From contig NZ_QOHG01000004.1 of assembly GCF_003319125.1 (NCBI RefSeq), positions 124,001 through 188,000 on the forward strand: a stretch of 64,000 nt of DNA, read 5' to 3'. Position numbers and translations under genes: made by a program. The notes under the pieces were generated by a model. That model did no database searches and had not been told where the DNA came from. It worked only from the letters and a program-made list of their open reading frames with translations. Positions 44,122 to 54,779 of the stretch are shown here, one piece after another. The DNA is from Blastococcus sp. TF02A-26 (GTDB taxonomy: Bacteria; Actinomycetota; Actinomycetes; Mycobacteriales; Geodermatophilaceae). Position 1 is the first letter of the stretch; each line of letters begins with the position of its first letter.

Positions 44122-45247
44122 TACGAGCCACCTCCAGCACGATGTCGGCCAGCCGCTCGTCGGCGTCCGGCACACCGGCGGCCGCGGCGTGCGCCGCGTA
44201 CCCGGCCAGCGCCGACGGGTCGGTCAGCAGCGGCACCAGGTGATCGGCGATCCAGGCCGGGGACAGCTCGGCGTCGTCCACCAGCATCCCTCCCCCGGCC
44301 TCGACGACGGGCAGCGCGTTGCGGCGCTGCTCCCCGTTGCCGATGGGCAGCGGCACGAACGCCGCGGGCAGCCCGACCGCCGAGAGCTCGGCGACGGTCA
44401 CCGCACCCGACCGGCAGAGTGCCAGGTCCGCGGCGGCGTAGGCGAGGTCCATGCGCTCCAGGTAGTCGACGACGACGTAAGGAGCCTGCCCCGCGGCGCG
44501 GTCGGGCACGACGACGTCGGTGTTCTTGGGTCCGCGCGCGTGCAGCACCTGCACCCCGGCGCCCGTGAGCGCGTCGGCGGCGCCGACCGCGGCGCGGTTG
44601 AGCGACGCGGCCCCCTGCGAGCCACCGAAGACCAGCAGCGTCGGCCGCTCGGGGTCCAGCCCGAAGGCTGCCCGCGCCTCGGCCCGGCGCGCGAGGCGGT
44701 CCAGCGAGCTGATCGCCGTCCGCAGCGGCATGCCGACGTGCTCACCGCGATGCAGCGGCGTGCCCGGCACCGTGACGGCCACGCGCGCGGCGATGCGGGC
44801 GCCGATCCGGTTGGCCAGGCCCGGCAGCGCGTTCTGCTCGTGCACGACGATCGGTATCCCCGCCCGCCCTCGCCGGCCCCGGGCCGCCAGGTAGGCCGGC
44901 AGCGCCACGTAGCCGCCGAAGCCGACGACGACGTCGGCGGAGAGCTCGTCGAGCAGCGCACGGGTCTCCCGGACCGCGCGCCGCACGCGGCCCGGCACCC
45001 GGAGCAGGTCCGGGGTCGGCGTGCGCGGCAGCGGCACGGGCGGGATCAGCCGCAGGTCGTAGCCGCGGGCGGGTACCAGCCGGGTCTCCATGCCCCGGGC
45101 GGTGCCCAGGCAGGTCACCCGGACACCACCGGCCACGGCACCGGCCCGGCGCAGCAGCGCGTCGGCCAGTGCCAGCATCGGCTCGATGTGCCCGCCGGTG
45201 CCGCCGCCGGCGAGCACCACGCTGACCGGCCGGTCCGCGGCGGTCAC
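44117..45247 (-). CDS. murG: UDP-GlcNAc:lipid I N-acetylglucosaminyltransferase
   Basis: A 376-residue GT28 enzyme that makes lipid II at the inner membrane. The N-terminal loop is [12 protein letters not shown], and [16 protein letters not shown] and [12 protein letters not shown] follow. The C-terminal donor domain has [14 protein letters not shown] and the sugar-binding [21 protein letters not shown] block (quoted in part). The GTG at 45247 overlaps the ftsW stop. Confidence 0.97.
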   Translation of the reverse strand: MTAADRPVSVVLAGGGTGGHIEPMLALADALLRRAGAVAGGVRVTCLGTARGMETRLVPARGYDLRLIPPVPLPRTPTPDLLRVPGRVRRAVRETRALLDELSADVVVGFGGYVALPAYLAARGRRGRAGIPIVVHEQNALPGLANRIGARIAARVAVTVPGTPLHRGEHVGMPLRTAISSLDRLARRAEARAAFGLDPERPTLLVFGGSQGAASLNRAAVGAADALTGAGVQVLHARGPKNTDVVVPDRAAGQAPYVVVDYLERMDLAYAAADLALCRSGAVTVAELSAVGLPAAFVPLPIGNGEQRRNALPVVEAGGGMLVDDAELSPAWIADHLVPLLTDPSALAGYAAHAAAAGVPDADERLADIVLEVARR

Positions 45248-46704
45248 CGGGGCCGCCTCGGGGCGTCCGGCGCCGCGGCGCGGGCCCGGGCCGGGGGCTG
45301 CCGCCGGGACTCGCCGGCGCGGGGCCGCTCGGGCACCGACCGCCGCTCCCGCGGTGCGGCGGCGCGCTCGCGCGGCTGGCCGGAGGTCCGGGCGGGCGGG
45401 ACGCGCACGACGGTCCGGGCGCCGGCGGCCGGCCGGGGCGTGCGCGGCTCGGCGGGGCGGCGCCGGCTGCGCGGCCGGACCGGGTCCACCGCGGCGGGGG
45501 GCACGGGCAGCAGCAGCCGGCCGAGGCGGCCGCTCTCCCGCTGCCGCAGGTGCTCGATCGCCGCGGGCTCGGAGCGGGCGAAGCGGATCAGCAGGCCGAC
45601 GATGAAGAGGGTGAGCACCAGCGACGTGCCACCGGCCGAGATCAACGGCAGCGTCACGCCGGTCACCGGCCCCAGTCCCACCACGTACCCCATGTTCATG
45701 GCTGCCTGGCCGACCAGCCACACGGTGATGGCCACGCTGGCCAGCTGGACGAACCGGTCGGCCGACCGCTTGGCGATCCGGAAGCCGGCCGCGGCCAGGA
45801 CGCCGTACAGCGCGACGACGACGAGGCAGCCGAGGAAACCCAGCTCCTCGCCGATGATCGCGAAGATGTAGTCCGACTCCGCCTCGGGCAGCAGGTTCCA
45901 CTTCATCGCGCTGTTGCCCAGGCCCACGCCCCAGAACCCGCCGGTGGCCAGGGCGTAGAAACCGCGGATCGCCTGGAAGCCGGCGTTGGTGGGGTCGGCC
46001 TCGGGGTCCAGGAACGACGTCAGCCGCTCCATGCGGTACGGCGCCACGACCACGAGCGCGGCGGCGGCCGCCACCCCCGCGCCGAGGATCCCGGCCCACA
46101 CGCGCCAGGGTGCGCCGGCGGCGAGCAGCAGCCCGCACAGCACCAGGCCGAGGGTGACGCTGGCCCCGAAGTCCGGCTCGAGCATGAGCAGCGCGCAGAG
46201 CAGCAGGAACACCGGGACCAGCGGCACGAGCAGGCTCTGCACGGTGAGGTAGCTGGCCCGCAGCGCCAGCACGTGGGCGCCCCACAGGGCCAGCACGAGC
46301 TTGGCGACCTCGGAGGGCTGGAAGTTGGTGAAGCCGAGGTCGAACCAGGCGCGGGACCCGTTGAGCTCGGTGCCGATCCCGGGGATGGCGACGAGCAGGA
46401 GCAGGACGAGCACCGCGAGCATCGCCGGGCGCACGAAGCGCCGGATGACGGCGGTGGGCAGGCGCACGGCGACCAGCAGGGCGACCACCCCGATGGCCGC
46501 GAAGACCAGCTGCTCGACCCCGGGACGCCAGGCGGGCTGGTTGGCCAGCGCCGCCTCGATCGCCGAGGCGGAGAAGACCATCACCAGGCCGATCGCCAGC
46601 AGCATGCCGGCGGCGCCGATCACCAGGTGGCTGCTGGTCATCGGGCCGTCGAGCCACCGCGGCAGCGCGAGCGCGCGCCGGCCGCGGCCGTCGGTGGGGT
46701 CCAT
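45244..46704 (-). CDS. ftsW: peptidoglycan glycosyltransferase FtsW
   Basis: A 486-residue SEDS glycosyltransferase with about ten membrane helices (residues 25-390). Catalytic and family segments are [32 protein letters not shown] and [12 protein letters not shown] basic, Pro/Arg-rich cytoplasmic tail of about 85 residues is longer than in model FtsW proteins. The ATG at 46704 follows mraY after 92 bases; murD, normally here, is absent. Confidence 0.95.
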   Translation of the reverse strand: MDPTDGRGRRALALPRWLDGPMTSSHLVIGAAGMLLAIGLVMVFSASAIEAALANQPAWRPGVEQLVFAAIGVVALLVAVRLPTAVIRRFVRPAMLAVLVLLLLVAIPGIGTELNGSRAWFDLGFTNFQPSEVAKLVLALWGAHVLALRASYLTVQSLLVPLVPVFLLLCALLMLEPDFGASVTLGLVLCGLLLAAGAPWRVWAGILGAGVAAAAALVVVAPYRMERLTSFLDPEADPTNAGFQAIRGFYALATGGFWGVGLGNSAMKWNLLPEAESDYIFAIIGEELGFLGCLVVVALYGVLAAAGFRIAKRSADRFVQLASVAITVWLVGQAAMNMGYVVGLGPVTGVTLPLISAGGTSLVLTLFIVGLLIRFARSEPAAIEHLRQRESGRLGRLLLPVPPAAVDPVRPRSRRRPAEPRTPRPAAGARTVVRVPPARTSGQPRERAAAPRERRSVPERPRAGESRRQPPARARAAAPDAPRRPR

Positions 46705-46796
46705 CCCGCCATCGTCGCCGCTGGGCGCCGTCCCGCCCGGGAACGGCCGGGCGTGTCGCCTGGGAAGCGTGTGGCCTGGGTGACGGGGAGCCGGGC

Positions 46797-47873
46797 TCAC
46801 AGCCCCGTGAACGACAGCCAGTCGGCGTAGAACAGCCCCAGCCCGAAGGCGACCGCCATGGCCGTGACGAGCCAGAACCGGACGATGACGGTGTTCTCCT
46901 GCCACCCGGCCAGCTCGAAGTGGTGGTGCAGCGGCGCCATCCGGAACACCCGCCGCCGGGTCGCCCGGAAGAAGGCCACCTGGATCACGACCGACAGCGT
47001 CACGGCGACGAACAGACCACCCAGGACGACGAGCAGCAGCTCGGTGCGGGTGACGATGGCCAGGCCCGACAGCAGCCCGCCCAGCGCCAGCGAGCCGGTG
47101 TCGCCCATGAAGATCTTCGCCGGGCTGGTGTTCCACCACAGGAAGCCGAGGCAGGCGCCCATCGCGGCGACCGCGACGAGCGTGACGTCGAGCGGGTCGC
47201 GCACCTCGTAGCAGCCCTCGACCGCGGCGGTGGCGCAGTCGTGGGTGAACTGCCAGAAGGAGATGACGACGTAGGAGCCGAACACCATCGCCGACGCGCC
47301 CGCGGCCAGCCCGTCCAGGCCGTCGGTCAGGTTCACCGCGTTCGAGAAGCCGGCGATGAACAGGTACGCCAGCACCACGAACAGCACCGGCCCCAGGGCC
47401 AGCGGCGCGATGTCGCGGACGTAGGAGACCCAGGTCGAGGCGGGCGTGACCCCGTCGGAGGGGAAGTTGATCGCCAGCACCGCGAACGTCACGCCGACGA
47501 CGAGCTGGCCGACCAGCTTCGCCGTCTTGTTCAGGCCGAGGCTGCGCCGGTAGCGGATCTTGAGGTAGTCGTCGAGGAAGCCGACGGTGCCCAGCCCCGC
47601 CATGAGGAACAGCAGCAGCAGACCGGTGGCGGTGACCCCGCGGCCGGGCTGGCCCAGCAGGAACAGGTGGGCCACGAGGTAGCCGCCGATGGTGGCCCCG
47701 ACGATGACGGTGCCGCCCATGGTGGGCGTGCCCTTCTTCGACAGGTGGGTCTCGGGGCCGTCGTCGCGGATCTCCTGGCCGAAGCCCTTGCGCCGGAAGA
47801 GGTGCACCGCCATCGGCGTGGCGAGGATCGAGAAGACCAGCCCGAACGCGCCGGCGATGAGGACGGACTTCAC
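46797..47873 (-). CDS. mraY: phospho-N-acetylmuramoyl-pentapeptide transferase
   Basis: A 358-residue membrane enzyme making lipid I. Ten hydrophobic segments are seen. Motifs: KKGTPTMGG, the FLDDYLK aspartates, [10 protein letters not shown], and the cytoplasmic histidine loop PLHHHFE. The GTG at 47873 overlaps the murF stop by four bases. Confidence 0.97.
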   Translation of the reverse strand: MKSVLIAGAFGLVFSILATPMAVHLFRRKGFGQEIRDDGPETHLSKKGTPTMGGTVIVGATIGGYLVAHLFLLGQPGRGVTATGLLLLFLMAGLGTVGFLDDYLKIRYRRSLGLNKTAKLVGQLVVGVTFAVLAINFPSDGVTPASTWVSYVRDIAPLALGPVLFVVLAYLFIAGFSNAVNLTDGLDGLAAGASAMVFGSYVVISFWQFTHDCATAAVEGCYEVRDPLDVTLVAVAAMGACLGFLWWNTSPAKIFMGDTGSLALGGLLSGLAIVTRTELLLVVLGGLFVAVTLSVVIQVAFFRATRRRVFRMAPLHHHFELAGWQENTVIVRFWLVTAMAVAFGLGLFYADWLSFTGL

Positions 47874-49267
47874 GCGGTCGCCCCGTCGTCGAGCAGGTCG
47901 GCGGCGAGCAGCTCCAGCCCGAAGGCACGGCTGGCCTTGACCAGCACGACGTCGCCGGGCACGAGCACCTCCGTGAGCAGCGCGCGGGCGGCAGCCCGGT
48001 CCGGCACGTGCACCGACCCCTCTCCGTCCCGGGCACCCGCGGCGCGGGCCCCGGTCGCTATCCCTACCGCATCGGGGCCCACGGCCACGACGATCTCGGC
48101 TCCGGCGGCGATCGCGTCGCGGCCCAGCCGTTCGTGCTCGGCGTCCGCGTCCGGCCCGAGCTCGGCCATGCCGCCGAGGACGGCGATGCGGCGCGTGCCG
48201 GCCATCCCGGCGATCGCGGCCAGAGCGGCGCGCATCGACTCGGGGTTGGCGTTGTAGGCGTCGTTGACCACGGTGACGCCGTCGGCCCGGCGGGTGACCT
48301 CCATCCGCCAGCGGCTGCGCACCTCCGCGGCCGACAGCGCCGCGGCGACGGCGGCCGGTGCCATGCCCGCGGCCAGCGCGGCCCCGGCGGCGGACAGGGC
48401 GTTGGCCACCTGGTGCTCGCCGACCACCTGCAGCGTCACCGGGTGCTCCTCGCCGGCGGCGACCAGGGTGAACGCGGCCCGCCCCCCGGCGTCGAGCGCG
48501 ACAGCGACCGCGCGCACGTCGGCGTCCGCGCCCCGCCCGGTGCGCAGGACCCGGGCGCGGGTGCGCGGCGCCATCCCGATCACCCGGGGGTCGTCGGCGT
48601 TGAGCACGGCGGTGCCGTCCTCGGGCAGCGACTCCACCAGTTCACCCTTGGCCCGGGCGATGCCCTCCGGCGAGCCGAACTCGCCGAGGTGCGCCGAACC
48701 GACGTTGAGGACGACGCCGATGCGCGGCCGGGCCACCGCGCAGAGCCGGGCGATGTGGCCGATCCCGCGGGCGCCCATCTCCAGCACCAGGTGGCGGGTG
48801 GTGGCGTCGGCGGAGAGCACGGTCAGCGGCATGCCGATGTCGTTGTTGAACGAGCCGGGCGGGCTGACCGTGGGGCCGTGGGTGGCCAGCACCTGGCCGA
48901 GGAGGTCCTTGGTGGAGGTCTTGCCCGACGAGCCGGTGATGCCGAGCGTGACCAGTCCGCCGTCGACCAGCCGCTCGTGCACCGCGGTGGCGAGCCGGCC
49001 GAGCGCGGCGACCGTGTCGTCCACGACCACGCACGGCAGCGCGTCGTCGTCCCGGGTGGTCAGCGCGCCCGCGGCTCCGGCGGCGGCCGCGGCGCCCAGG
49101 AAGTCGTGGCCGTCGACCCGCTCCCCGGGCAGCGCCACGAACAGGTCGCCGGCGGCCAGGGTGCGGGAGTCGATCGTCACGGCACCGGTCACGACGGCGC
49201 CGGGGTCGCCGGAGGCGAGGCGGCCGCCGACCGCCGCGGCGACCTCGGCCAGCGTCAGGGCGATCAC
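47870..49267 (-). CDS. murF: UDP-MurNAc-tripeptide-D-Ala-D-Ala ligase
   Basis: A 465-residue Mur ligase that adds D-Ala-D-Ala. The ATP loop is GITGSSGKTSTKDLL. The central domain has SFNNDIGMPLTVL, and the C-terminal block is VVNDAYNANPESMRAAL. Overlap with murE (GTGA at the start) and mraY gives a tightly coupled murE-murF-mraY set. Confidence 0.97.
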   Translation of the reverse strand: MIALTLAEVAAAVGGRLASGDPGAVVTGAVTIDSRTLAAGDLFVALPGERVDGHDFLGAAAAAGAAGALTTRDDDALPCVVVDDTVAALGRLATAVHERLVDGGLVTLGITGSSGKTSTKDLLGQVLATHGPTVSPPGSFNNDIGMPLTVLSADATTRHLVLEMGARGIGHIARLCAVARPRIGVVLNVGSAHLGEFGSPEGIARAKGELVESLPEDGTAVLNADDPRVIGMAPRTRARVLRTGRGADADVRAVAVALDAGGRAAFTLVAAGEEHPVTLQVVGEHQVANALSAAGAALAAGMAPAAVAAALSAAEVRSRWRMEVTRRADGVTVVNDAYNANPESMRAALAAIAGMAGTRRIAVLGGMAELGPDADAEHERLGRDAIAAGAEIVVAVGPDAVGIATGARAAGARDGEGSVHVPDRAAARALLTEVLVPGDVVLVKASRAFGLELLAADLLDDGATA

Positions 49268-50808
49268 CGGGCACCGACCCGGGCGAGCTCCTCGCGCAGC
49301 ACCTCGCGGTCGTCGAACGGCGTCACCACTCCGGCGGTCTCCTGCCCGGTCTCGTGCCCCTTGCCGGCGACCAGCACGGTGTCGCCGGGGCGGGCGGACG
49401 CCACCGCCTCGGCGATGGCGGCCCGCCGGTCCCCGATCTCCAGCACCGCGGAGCGTCGGTCGGCGGGCACACCCGCGAGCATGGCCGCCCGGATCGCCGA
49501 CGGCTCCTCGGAGCGCGGGTTGTCGTCGGTGACCACGAGCAGGTCGCTGCCGGCCGCCGCGGCGGCGCCCATCGCCGGCCGCTTGCCCGGGTCGCGGTCC
49601 CCGCCGCAGCCGAGCACGGTGATCAGCCGGCCGGTCGTGGCGCCGCGCAGGGCGGCCAGCGCGGTGGCGACGGCGTCGGGGGTGTGCGCGTAGTCGACGA
49701 CGGCGACGAACGGCTGGCCGGCGTCGACCGGCTCCATCCGGCCCGGCACCACGGTCTCGGCCAGGCCGCGCAGGGCGGCCTCCACCGGCACGCCGACGGC
49801 GTCGAGCAGCGCGACGGCCAGCACGGCGTTGGCCACGTTGAACCGCCCGGGCAGCCGCAGGCGGGCGTCCCAGGAGCGGTCGCCGGGGCCGTGCAGGGTG
49901 AAGGTGGAGCCGCCACCGGGGGCGGGTACGACGTCGGAGGCGGTCCAGTCGGCGGGGCGCCGGCCGGAGCTCGCCACGGTGACCGCGCGCCGGCCGTCGA
50001 GCATGCCGGTCAGCCGCCGGCCGTGCTCGTCGTCGACGTCGACGACCTCCACGGCGGCGCGGCCGTCGAACAGCATCGCCTTGGCCCGGAAGTAGTCCTC
50101 CAGGTCGCGGTGGAAGTCCAGGTGGTCCTGGCTGAGGTTGGTGAAGCCGGCCGCGGCGAACGGCACGCCCCCGACCCGGCCGAGCACCAGGGCGTGGCTG
50201 GAGACCTCCATGACCACGGCCTCGACGCCGGACTCGGCCATGCCGGCCAGCAGCGCGTGCAGCAGCGGTGCCTCGGGGGTGGTCCGCGCGCTCGGGATGG
50301 CGACCGGCTCGGCGCCGGGCAGCCGGGTGCGCATCTGCACGGTGCCGATCAGCCCGGTGCCCCGCCCGGCGGCGACCAGCCCGGCCTCCACGAGGTAGGC
50401 GGTCGTCGTCTTGCCGTTGGTGCCGGTGATGCCGATGACCTGCAGGCGGCGGGCCGGCTCGCCGTAGACGCGCGCGGCCACGGCACCGAGGACGGCCCGC
50501 GGGTCCTCGACCACGCAGACCGGCAGGCCGGTGGCGCACGCCTCGGCGCGTCCGGTGGGATCGGTGAGCACCGCGCGGGCGCCCCGGTCGAGGGCGTCGC
50601 CGACGTAGCGGACGCCGTGCGTGCGGGCGCCCGGCAGGGCGGCGTACAGGTCGCCGGGGCGCACGTCGCCGGAGGCGAGGGTGACGCCGGTGACCGTCGT
50701 ACCGGGGTCGCCCTGCACGGGCGGACCGACCAGGTCGGCCAGGTCGGTGAGGGGCAGCGGCGCGGTACCCGCGGGCCGGGGCGCCGCCCCGGGCGCGGTC
50801 GGGGTCAC
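49264..50808 (-). CDS. murE: UDP-MurNAc-dipeptide:meso-diaminopimelate ligase
   Basis: A 514-residue Mur ligase adding the third residue. The ATP loop is GITGTNGKTTTAYL; EVSSHALVLGRV follows. The DNPRSEEP motif near residue 415 is diagnostic for meso-DAP, so the organism has DAP-type peptidoglycan. The GTG at 50808 has GGAG four bases upstream. A TAGATT hexamer eight bases before the start could give an extra internal promoter. Confidence 0.97.
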   Translation of the reverse strand: MTPTAPGAAPRPAGTAPLPLTDLADLVGPPVQGDPGTTVTGVTLASGDVRPGDLYAALPGARTHGVRYVGDALDRGARAVLTDPTGRAEACATGLPVCVVEDPRAVLGAVAARVYGEPARRLQVIGITGTNGKTTTAYLVEAGLVAAGRGTGLIGTVQMRTRLPGAEPVAIPSARTTPEAPLLHALLAGMAESGVEAVVMEVSSHALVLGRVGGVPFAAAGFTNLSQDHLDFHRDLEDYFRAKAMLFDGRAAVEVVDVDDEHGRRLTGMLDGRRAVTVASSGRRPADWTASDVVPAPGGGSTFTLHGPGDRSWDARLRLPGRFNVANAVLAVALLDAVGVPVEAALRGLAETVVPGRMEPVDAGQPFVAVVDYAHTPDAVATALAALRGATTGRLITVLGCGGDRDPGKRPAMGAAAAAGSDLLVVTDDNPRSEEPSAIRAAMLAGVPADRRSAVLEIGDRRAAIAEAVASARPGDTVLVAGKGHETGQETAGVVTPFDDREVLREELARVGAR

Positions 50809-50867
50809 GAGGCTCCAATCTACCGGTGGCGCGCGGAGACCCCGGGGTCCGCGCGGAGCTGGGGTGG

Positions 50868-52739
50868 CTAGTCGCCGGCGGTGAGGACGAACTCGGGACG
50901 GGCGGTGCCCGAGGGGACGACGCCGCCGGCGGTGAGGGCGTAGCGCATGACGTCGGCGAAGACCGGGGCGGCGACCTGCCCGCCCTCGGCGGAGCTGGTG
51001 GGCCGCTCGAGGTCGACGGCGACGACGTACTGCGGGTCGTCGGCCGGGGCGAAGCCGACGAACGTCGTCACGTAGCCGCCGCCGGCGTAGCAGCTGCACT
51101 CGGGGTTGGCGCGCTGGGCGGTACCGGTCTTGCCGGCGACCCGGAACCCGTCGATCTGGCCGAGCGGGGCGGTGCCGCCGGGGCCGACGACCGCCTCGAG
51201 CATGTAGGCGACGTCGTCGGCGGTGTCCTCGCTGATCACCCGGGTCGGCTGCGGCCGCTCGACCGGGGTGACGGTGCCGTCGGCGGCGGTGACCGAGGAG
51301 ACCAGGCGCGGCTCGATGCGCACCCCGCCGTTGGCGATGGCCTGGTACGCCGACGCCATCTGCAGCGAGGTGACCGAGACGCCCTGCCCGATCGGCACGT
51401 TGGCCGCGCGGCTGGCCGTCCAGTCCGCGGCGGGCTGCAGGATGCCGGCGCTCTCCCCCGGCAGCTCGATGCCGGTCGTGCTCCCGATGCCGAAGGCCCG
51501 CAGGTACTCCTCGAGCCGCTCGTCGCCGAGCTCCCGCGCCAGCATGATCGTGCCGACGTTGCTGGACTTGGCGAGGATGCCGGTGACCGACCAGTCGACC
51601 GGCGCGTGGTCGTGGGCGTCGGTGACGACGGCGTCCCCGGCCTGGATGTGGCCGGGCACGGTCAGGAACTCGTCGGGGGTGGTGAGCCCCTCCTCGATCG
51701 CGCCGGCGAGGGTGACGGCCTTCATGACCGAGCCCGGCTCGAAGACCTGCGACACGACCGGGTTGCCGAGCAGCTCCGGGTCGGTGCTGCGGGCCGCGCC
51801 GGGGTCGTAGCCGGGGCAGCTCCCCATCGCGACGACCTCGCCGGTCTGCACGTCGAGGACGACGGCCGAGGCGCGGGTCGTGGCGCCGTCGCGGCAGGCC
51901 TCGCCGAGCCGCTGCTCCATGACGTACTGCACGTCCTGGTCCAGGGTCAGCTGCACCGAGCTGCCGTCGACGGCGGGGGTGGACTCGTCGATGCCCGACG
52001 GGATGGGGTTGCCGCCGCTGCCGACCTCGACCCGTCGCTCGCCGTTGGTGCCCGACAGCTGCTCGTCGAAGCGCTGCTCGATCCCGGCCAGTCCCGCGCC
52101 GTCGCGGCCGACGAAGCCGACCACCTGCCCGCCGACGAAGCCGGCCGGGTAGAGCCGCATCGGCTCGTCCTCGAAGAGGACGCCGTCGAGCTCGAGGTCC
52201 TCGATCGCGGAGACGGTCTCCGGGGAGACCTGGTGGGCGAGCTCCACGTAGCGACCGTCGCGGCTCAGCAGCTCGGTCAGCTCGGACACCGGGACGTCGA
52301 GCAGCGTGGTGAGGGCCAGGGCCGTCCGCTGGGGGTCGGCCACGAGCGCGGGGTCGGCCACGACCAGCGACGCGTCGACGGTGTAGGCGAGCAGGTTGCC
52401 GTCGCGGTCGAGGACCTGACCGCGCAGGGCGGCGATGTCGACGGTGCGCAGGCGGGACTGGGACGCGGCCTCGGCGTACTCCCCGCTGCCGACGCCCTGG
52501 AGCAGGACGAGCTTCCCCGTGACCAGCAGCAGCGCGATGGCGATGAGCGCCATCCCGGCCCGCATGCCGCGGGGCGGCAGCACCGGCAGCGTGTCGCGAC
52601 GACGGCGACCGGGAGCGCGCCGCGGGACGAAGGCGCCGGCCGACCGGGACCCGGGGACGGGACCGGCGTCGGCGCCCGGGCGGACCGTGCGGCCCGGCGC
52701 CGGGCGCCGGCCCGGGGGTGGGCGGTGCGGGGTGGACAC
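50868..52739 (-). CDS. ftsI: septal peptidoglycan transpeptidase FtsI (PBP3)
   Basis: A 623-residue class B penicillin-binding protein. An Arg/Pro-rich cytoplasmic head (1-58) is followed by one membrane helix (about 60-82) and the dimerisation domain. The transpeptidase domain has the nucleophile in PGSVMKAV (SxxK), the SSN motif in LAKSSNVGT and KTGT in VAGKTGTAQ. The GTG at 52739 is two bases after the ftsL stop. Confidence 0.96.
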   Translation of the reverse strand: MSTPHRPPPGRRPAPGRTVRPGADAGPVPGSRSAGAFVPRRAPGRRRRDTLPVLPPRGMRAGMALIAIALLLVTGKLVLLQGVGSGEYAEAASQSRLRTVDIAALRGQVLDRDGNLLAYTVDASLVVADPALVADPQRTALALTTLLDVPVSELTELLSRDGRYVELAHQVSPETVSAIEDLELDGVLFEDEPMRLYPAGFVGGQVVGFVGRDGAGLAGIEQRFDEQLSGTNGERRVEVGSGGNPIPSGIDESTPAVDGSSVQLTLDQDVQYVMEQRLGEACRDGATTRASAVVLDVQTGEVVAMGSCPGYDPGAARSTDPELLGNPVVSQVFEPGSVMKAVTLAGAIEEGLTTPDEFLTVPGHIQAGDAVVTDAHDHAPVDWSVTGILAKSSNVGTIMLARELGDERLEEYLRAFGIGSTTGIELPGESAGILQPAADWTASRAANVPIGQGVSVTSLQMASAYQAIANGGVRIEPRLVSSVTAADGTVTPVERPQPTRVISEDTADDVAYMLEAVVGPGGTAPLGQIDGFRVAGKTGTAQRANPECSCYAGGGYVTTFVGFAPADDPQYVVAVDLERPTSSAEGGQVAAPVFADVMRYALTAGGVVPSGTARPEFVLTAGD

Positions 52740-52741
52740 GG

Positions 52742-53437
52742 TCAGCCCCCCGGAGGGGGCTCGGCGGCGGGAGGCGCCGGGGCCGGCTCCGGCGTGCCGC
52801 GCAGGACGACGGAGCCGTCGGGCCCGAGGACCAGGTAGCCGGCGGTCCCGGCCGGGACCAGACCCGCCGCGGCGGCGGCCGCGGCCATGGCCCCCGGCGT
52901 GCCGGCGGCGACGACCTGCTCCTCCAGCCGCTCCAGCCGCTGGGTGCGCTCGGTGTTCTCGGCGCGCGCCTCCGTGGCCTTGAGCGAGTTGACCGCGATC
53001 GCGGTGTTGAGGAAGAGCAGCGCCAGCGTGGTGCCGAGCAGGAGGGCGACCACCAGGAGCACGAAGGGCGCGCGCCGGGCGTTGGCGCCGACGGCCGCGA
53101 CGCGGCGGCGCCGGGCGGTCGGCGCGGGAGCGGGGGCCGGCGCCTCGCGCGGCACGGCCGCCGGCCGGGACCGCGTGCCGGTGCGGACCGGGGCGGAGTG
53201 GGCGCGCCCGCGGACCGGGGTGGCCGGAGCGGCGGCGCGCGGGGTGGTGGTCCGCGGCGCGGCGGTGCGCGGCGCGGCGGTGCGCGGTGCGGCGGTGCGG
53301 GGCGCGGTGGCGCGCGGGGTCGGGACCCGGGGCGTCGCGGTCCGCGGCGTGGACGTCCGGGGGGTGGAGGTCCGGGGGCGGGCGACGGGGCGGGGGCCGT
53401 CGTCCTCGGGCCGCGGAGCGCGGGCGGCGGCGCTCAT
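52742..53437 (-). CDS. ftsL: FtsL-like septum protein with pentapeptide-repeat head
   Basis: A 231-residue bitopic protein in the ftsL position between rsmH and ftsI. One membrane helix (about residues 125-150) is followed by a heptad-type segment ([20 protein letters not shown]) and a short extracytoplasmic tail. This is the FtsL/DivIC layout. The cytoplasmic head is unusually long, about 120 residues, with ten x-x-P-R-T-like pentads at residues 21-72. The ATG overlaps the rsmH stop. The FtsL call rests on position and topology. Confidence 0.8.
   Translation of the reverse strand: MSAAARAPRPEDDGPRPVARPRTSTPRTSTPRTATPRVPTPRATAPRTAAPRTAAPRTAAPRTTTPRAAAPATPVRGRAHSAPVRTGTRSRPAAVPREAPAPAPAPTARRRRVAAVGANARRAPFVLLVVALLLGTTLALLFLNTAIAVNSLKATEARAENTERTQRLERLEEQVVAAGTPGAMAAAAAAAGLVPAGTAGYLVLGPDGSVVLRGTPEPAPAPPAAEPPPGG
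53222..53377 (-). repeat. 15-bp coding repeats in ftsL
   Basis: About ten degenerate 15-bp units encode (S/A/T)(T/A)PR(T/A/V) pentads. The units for AAPRT are nearly identical at DNA level, so the array can expand or contract in frame. Confidence 0.8.
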
Positions 53438-54402
53438 GCCGCCCGCCGGATCCGCTCGGCGGCGCGCACGCGAGCCGAGGCGGCCCGCGGGTTGGCCTCG
53501 ACCTCGGCGTCCGAGGGCGCCTCGCCGCCGCGGGTCACGAGCTGGAGCACCGGGGCGAGCTCGGGCACGGGCATGGGGAACTCCGGCGGCGTGCGGTCGG
53601 TGGCGCCGGCGGCGAGGACCTGCTTGACGATCCGGTCCTCGAGGGAGTGGAAGGTGATGACGACGACGCGGCCGCCCACGGCCAGGGCGTCGAGCGCCGC
53701 CGGCAGGGCGCGCTCGAGCACCCCGAGCTCGTCGTTGACCTCGATGCGCAGCGCCTGGAACGTCCGCTTGGCGGGGTGCCCGCCGGTGCGCCGGGTCGCG
53801 GCGGGGATCGAGTCCCGGACCAGGTCGGCCAGCCGGCCGGTGCGGTCGAACGGCTCGCGGCGGCGCTCGCGCTCGATGGCGGCGGCGATCCGGCCGGCGA
53901 AGCGCTCCTCGCCGTAGACCCGCAGCACGCGGGCGAGCTCGCCGGCGCTGTAGGTGTTCACCACCTCGGCCGCGGTGCGCCCCGTGGTGGGGTCCATGCG
54001 CATGTCGAGGGGGGCGTCGGCGGAGTAGCTGAAGCCGCGGTCGGGCCGGTCGAGCTGCAGCGAGGAGACGCCGAGGTCGAACAGGACGCCCTGGACCTCG
54101 GGGATCCCCAGGGACTCCAGGACCTCCGGCAGCTCGTCGAAGACGGCGGGCACGAGGGTGGCGCGGTCGGCGTGGCCGGCCGCGGCGATCCGGCGGCCGG
54201 CCTCCGCACGGGCGTCGGGGTCGCGGTCGAGGCCGACCAGGCGCAGGCCGGGATGGGCGTCGAGCATCGCGAGGGAGTGGCCGGCCAGCCCGAGCGTGGC
54301 GTCGACGAGGACGGCTCCGGGGGCGGCGCAGGCGGGTGCCAGCAGCTCGGTCACCCGCTCCAGGAGGACCGGGACGTGCACAGCGGGCTCGCTGCTGCTC
54401 AT
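53434..54402 (-). CDS. rsmH: 16S rRNA (cytosine1402-N4)-methyltransferase
   Basis: A 322-residue RsmH/MraW. The SAM-binding region has [17 protein letters not shown] and [10 protein letters not shown]. The family blocks [20 protein letters not shown] and [11 protein letters not shown] are present. The ATG at 54402 has AGGAG eight bases upstream. The 377-base leader between mraZ and this gene carries three CUUCCCC hairpins. Confidence 0.96.
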   Translation of the reverse strand: MSSSEPAVHVPVLLERVTELLAPACAAPGAVLVDATLGLAGHSLAMLDAHPGLRLVGLDRDPDARAEAGRRIAAAGHADRATLVPAVFDELPEVLESLGIPEVQGVLFDLGVSSLQLDRPDRGFSYSADAPLDMRMDPTTGRTAAEVVNTYSAGELARVLRVYGEERFAGRIAAAIERERRREPFDRTGRLADLVRDSIPAATRRTGGHPAKRTFQALRIEVNDELGVLERALPAALDALAVGGRVVVITFHSLEDRIVKQVLAAGATDRTPPEFPMPVPELAPVLQLVTRGGEAPSDAEVEANPRAASARVRAAERIRRAA

Positions 54403-54562
54403 CGTCGGTGCTCCTCGAACGGGTCGTGTGCGGGCTCGTCCATGGTGGCGTGGAGCGCGGCGGGGGGCGGGCAGCGGCGGGGCGGATCGCCGCCGGGCCG
54501 GTGCCGGTGGGGCGGGTGGGGTGGGGTGCGGGTGCGGGTCCGGGCGCCCCGCGGAGTCGTCG

Positions 54563-54741
54563 CCTGGCGCCGGGGAAGTGCGTCAGGTGGTGCTCCGCGG
54601 GGGCGCCGGTGTCCGCGAGCCCCCGGCCGGGGAGCCGGGGTGCGACGTGCCGAGCGGGTCGGCGCCTGACGCGGGGTGGACCGAGTCGCGGGGAAGGCGA
54701 CTCGGGCCGGAGCCGGTCGAGCCGCGGGGAAGGCGGCTCGA
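54563..54741 (-). ncRNA. mraW RNA motif: three hairpins with CUUCCCC loops
   Basis: In the mraZ-rsmH leader three stems each close the same loop CUUCCCC (minus strand). H1: stem 54717-54725 with 54733-54741, 9 bp. H2: 54681-54689 with 54697-54705, 9 bp. H3: 54563-54571 with 54579-54587, imperfect. Stem sequences differ between H1 and H2 with pairing kept. This fits the actinobacterial mraW RNA motif, a presumed cis-regulatory element ahead of mraW/rsmH. The remaining leader to 54403 is G-rich with no gene. Confidence 0.75.
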
Positions 54742-54779
54742 ACGACGGGGCGCGGAGGCTGTCGCGGGGGCGGTGCGGC

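Noticed and set aside
46705-46796. Remnant of murD
   Set aside because: None of the three frames on the minus strand gives Mur-ligase-like sequence, and the gap is too short.
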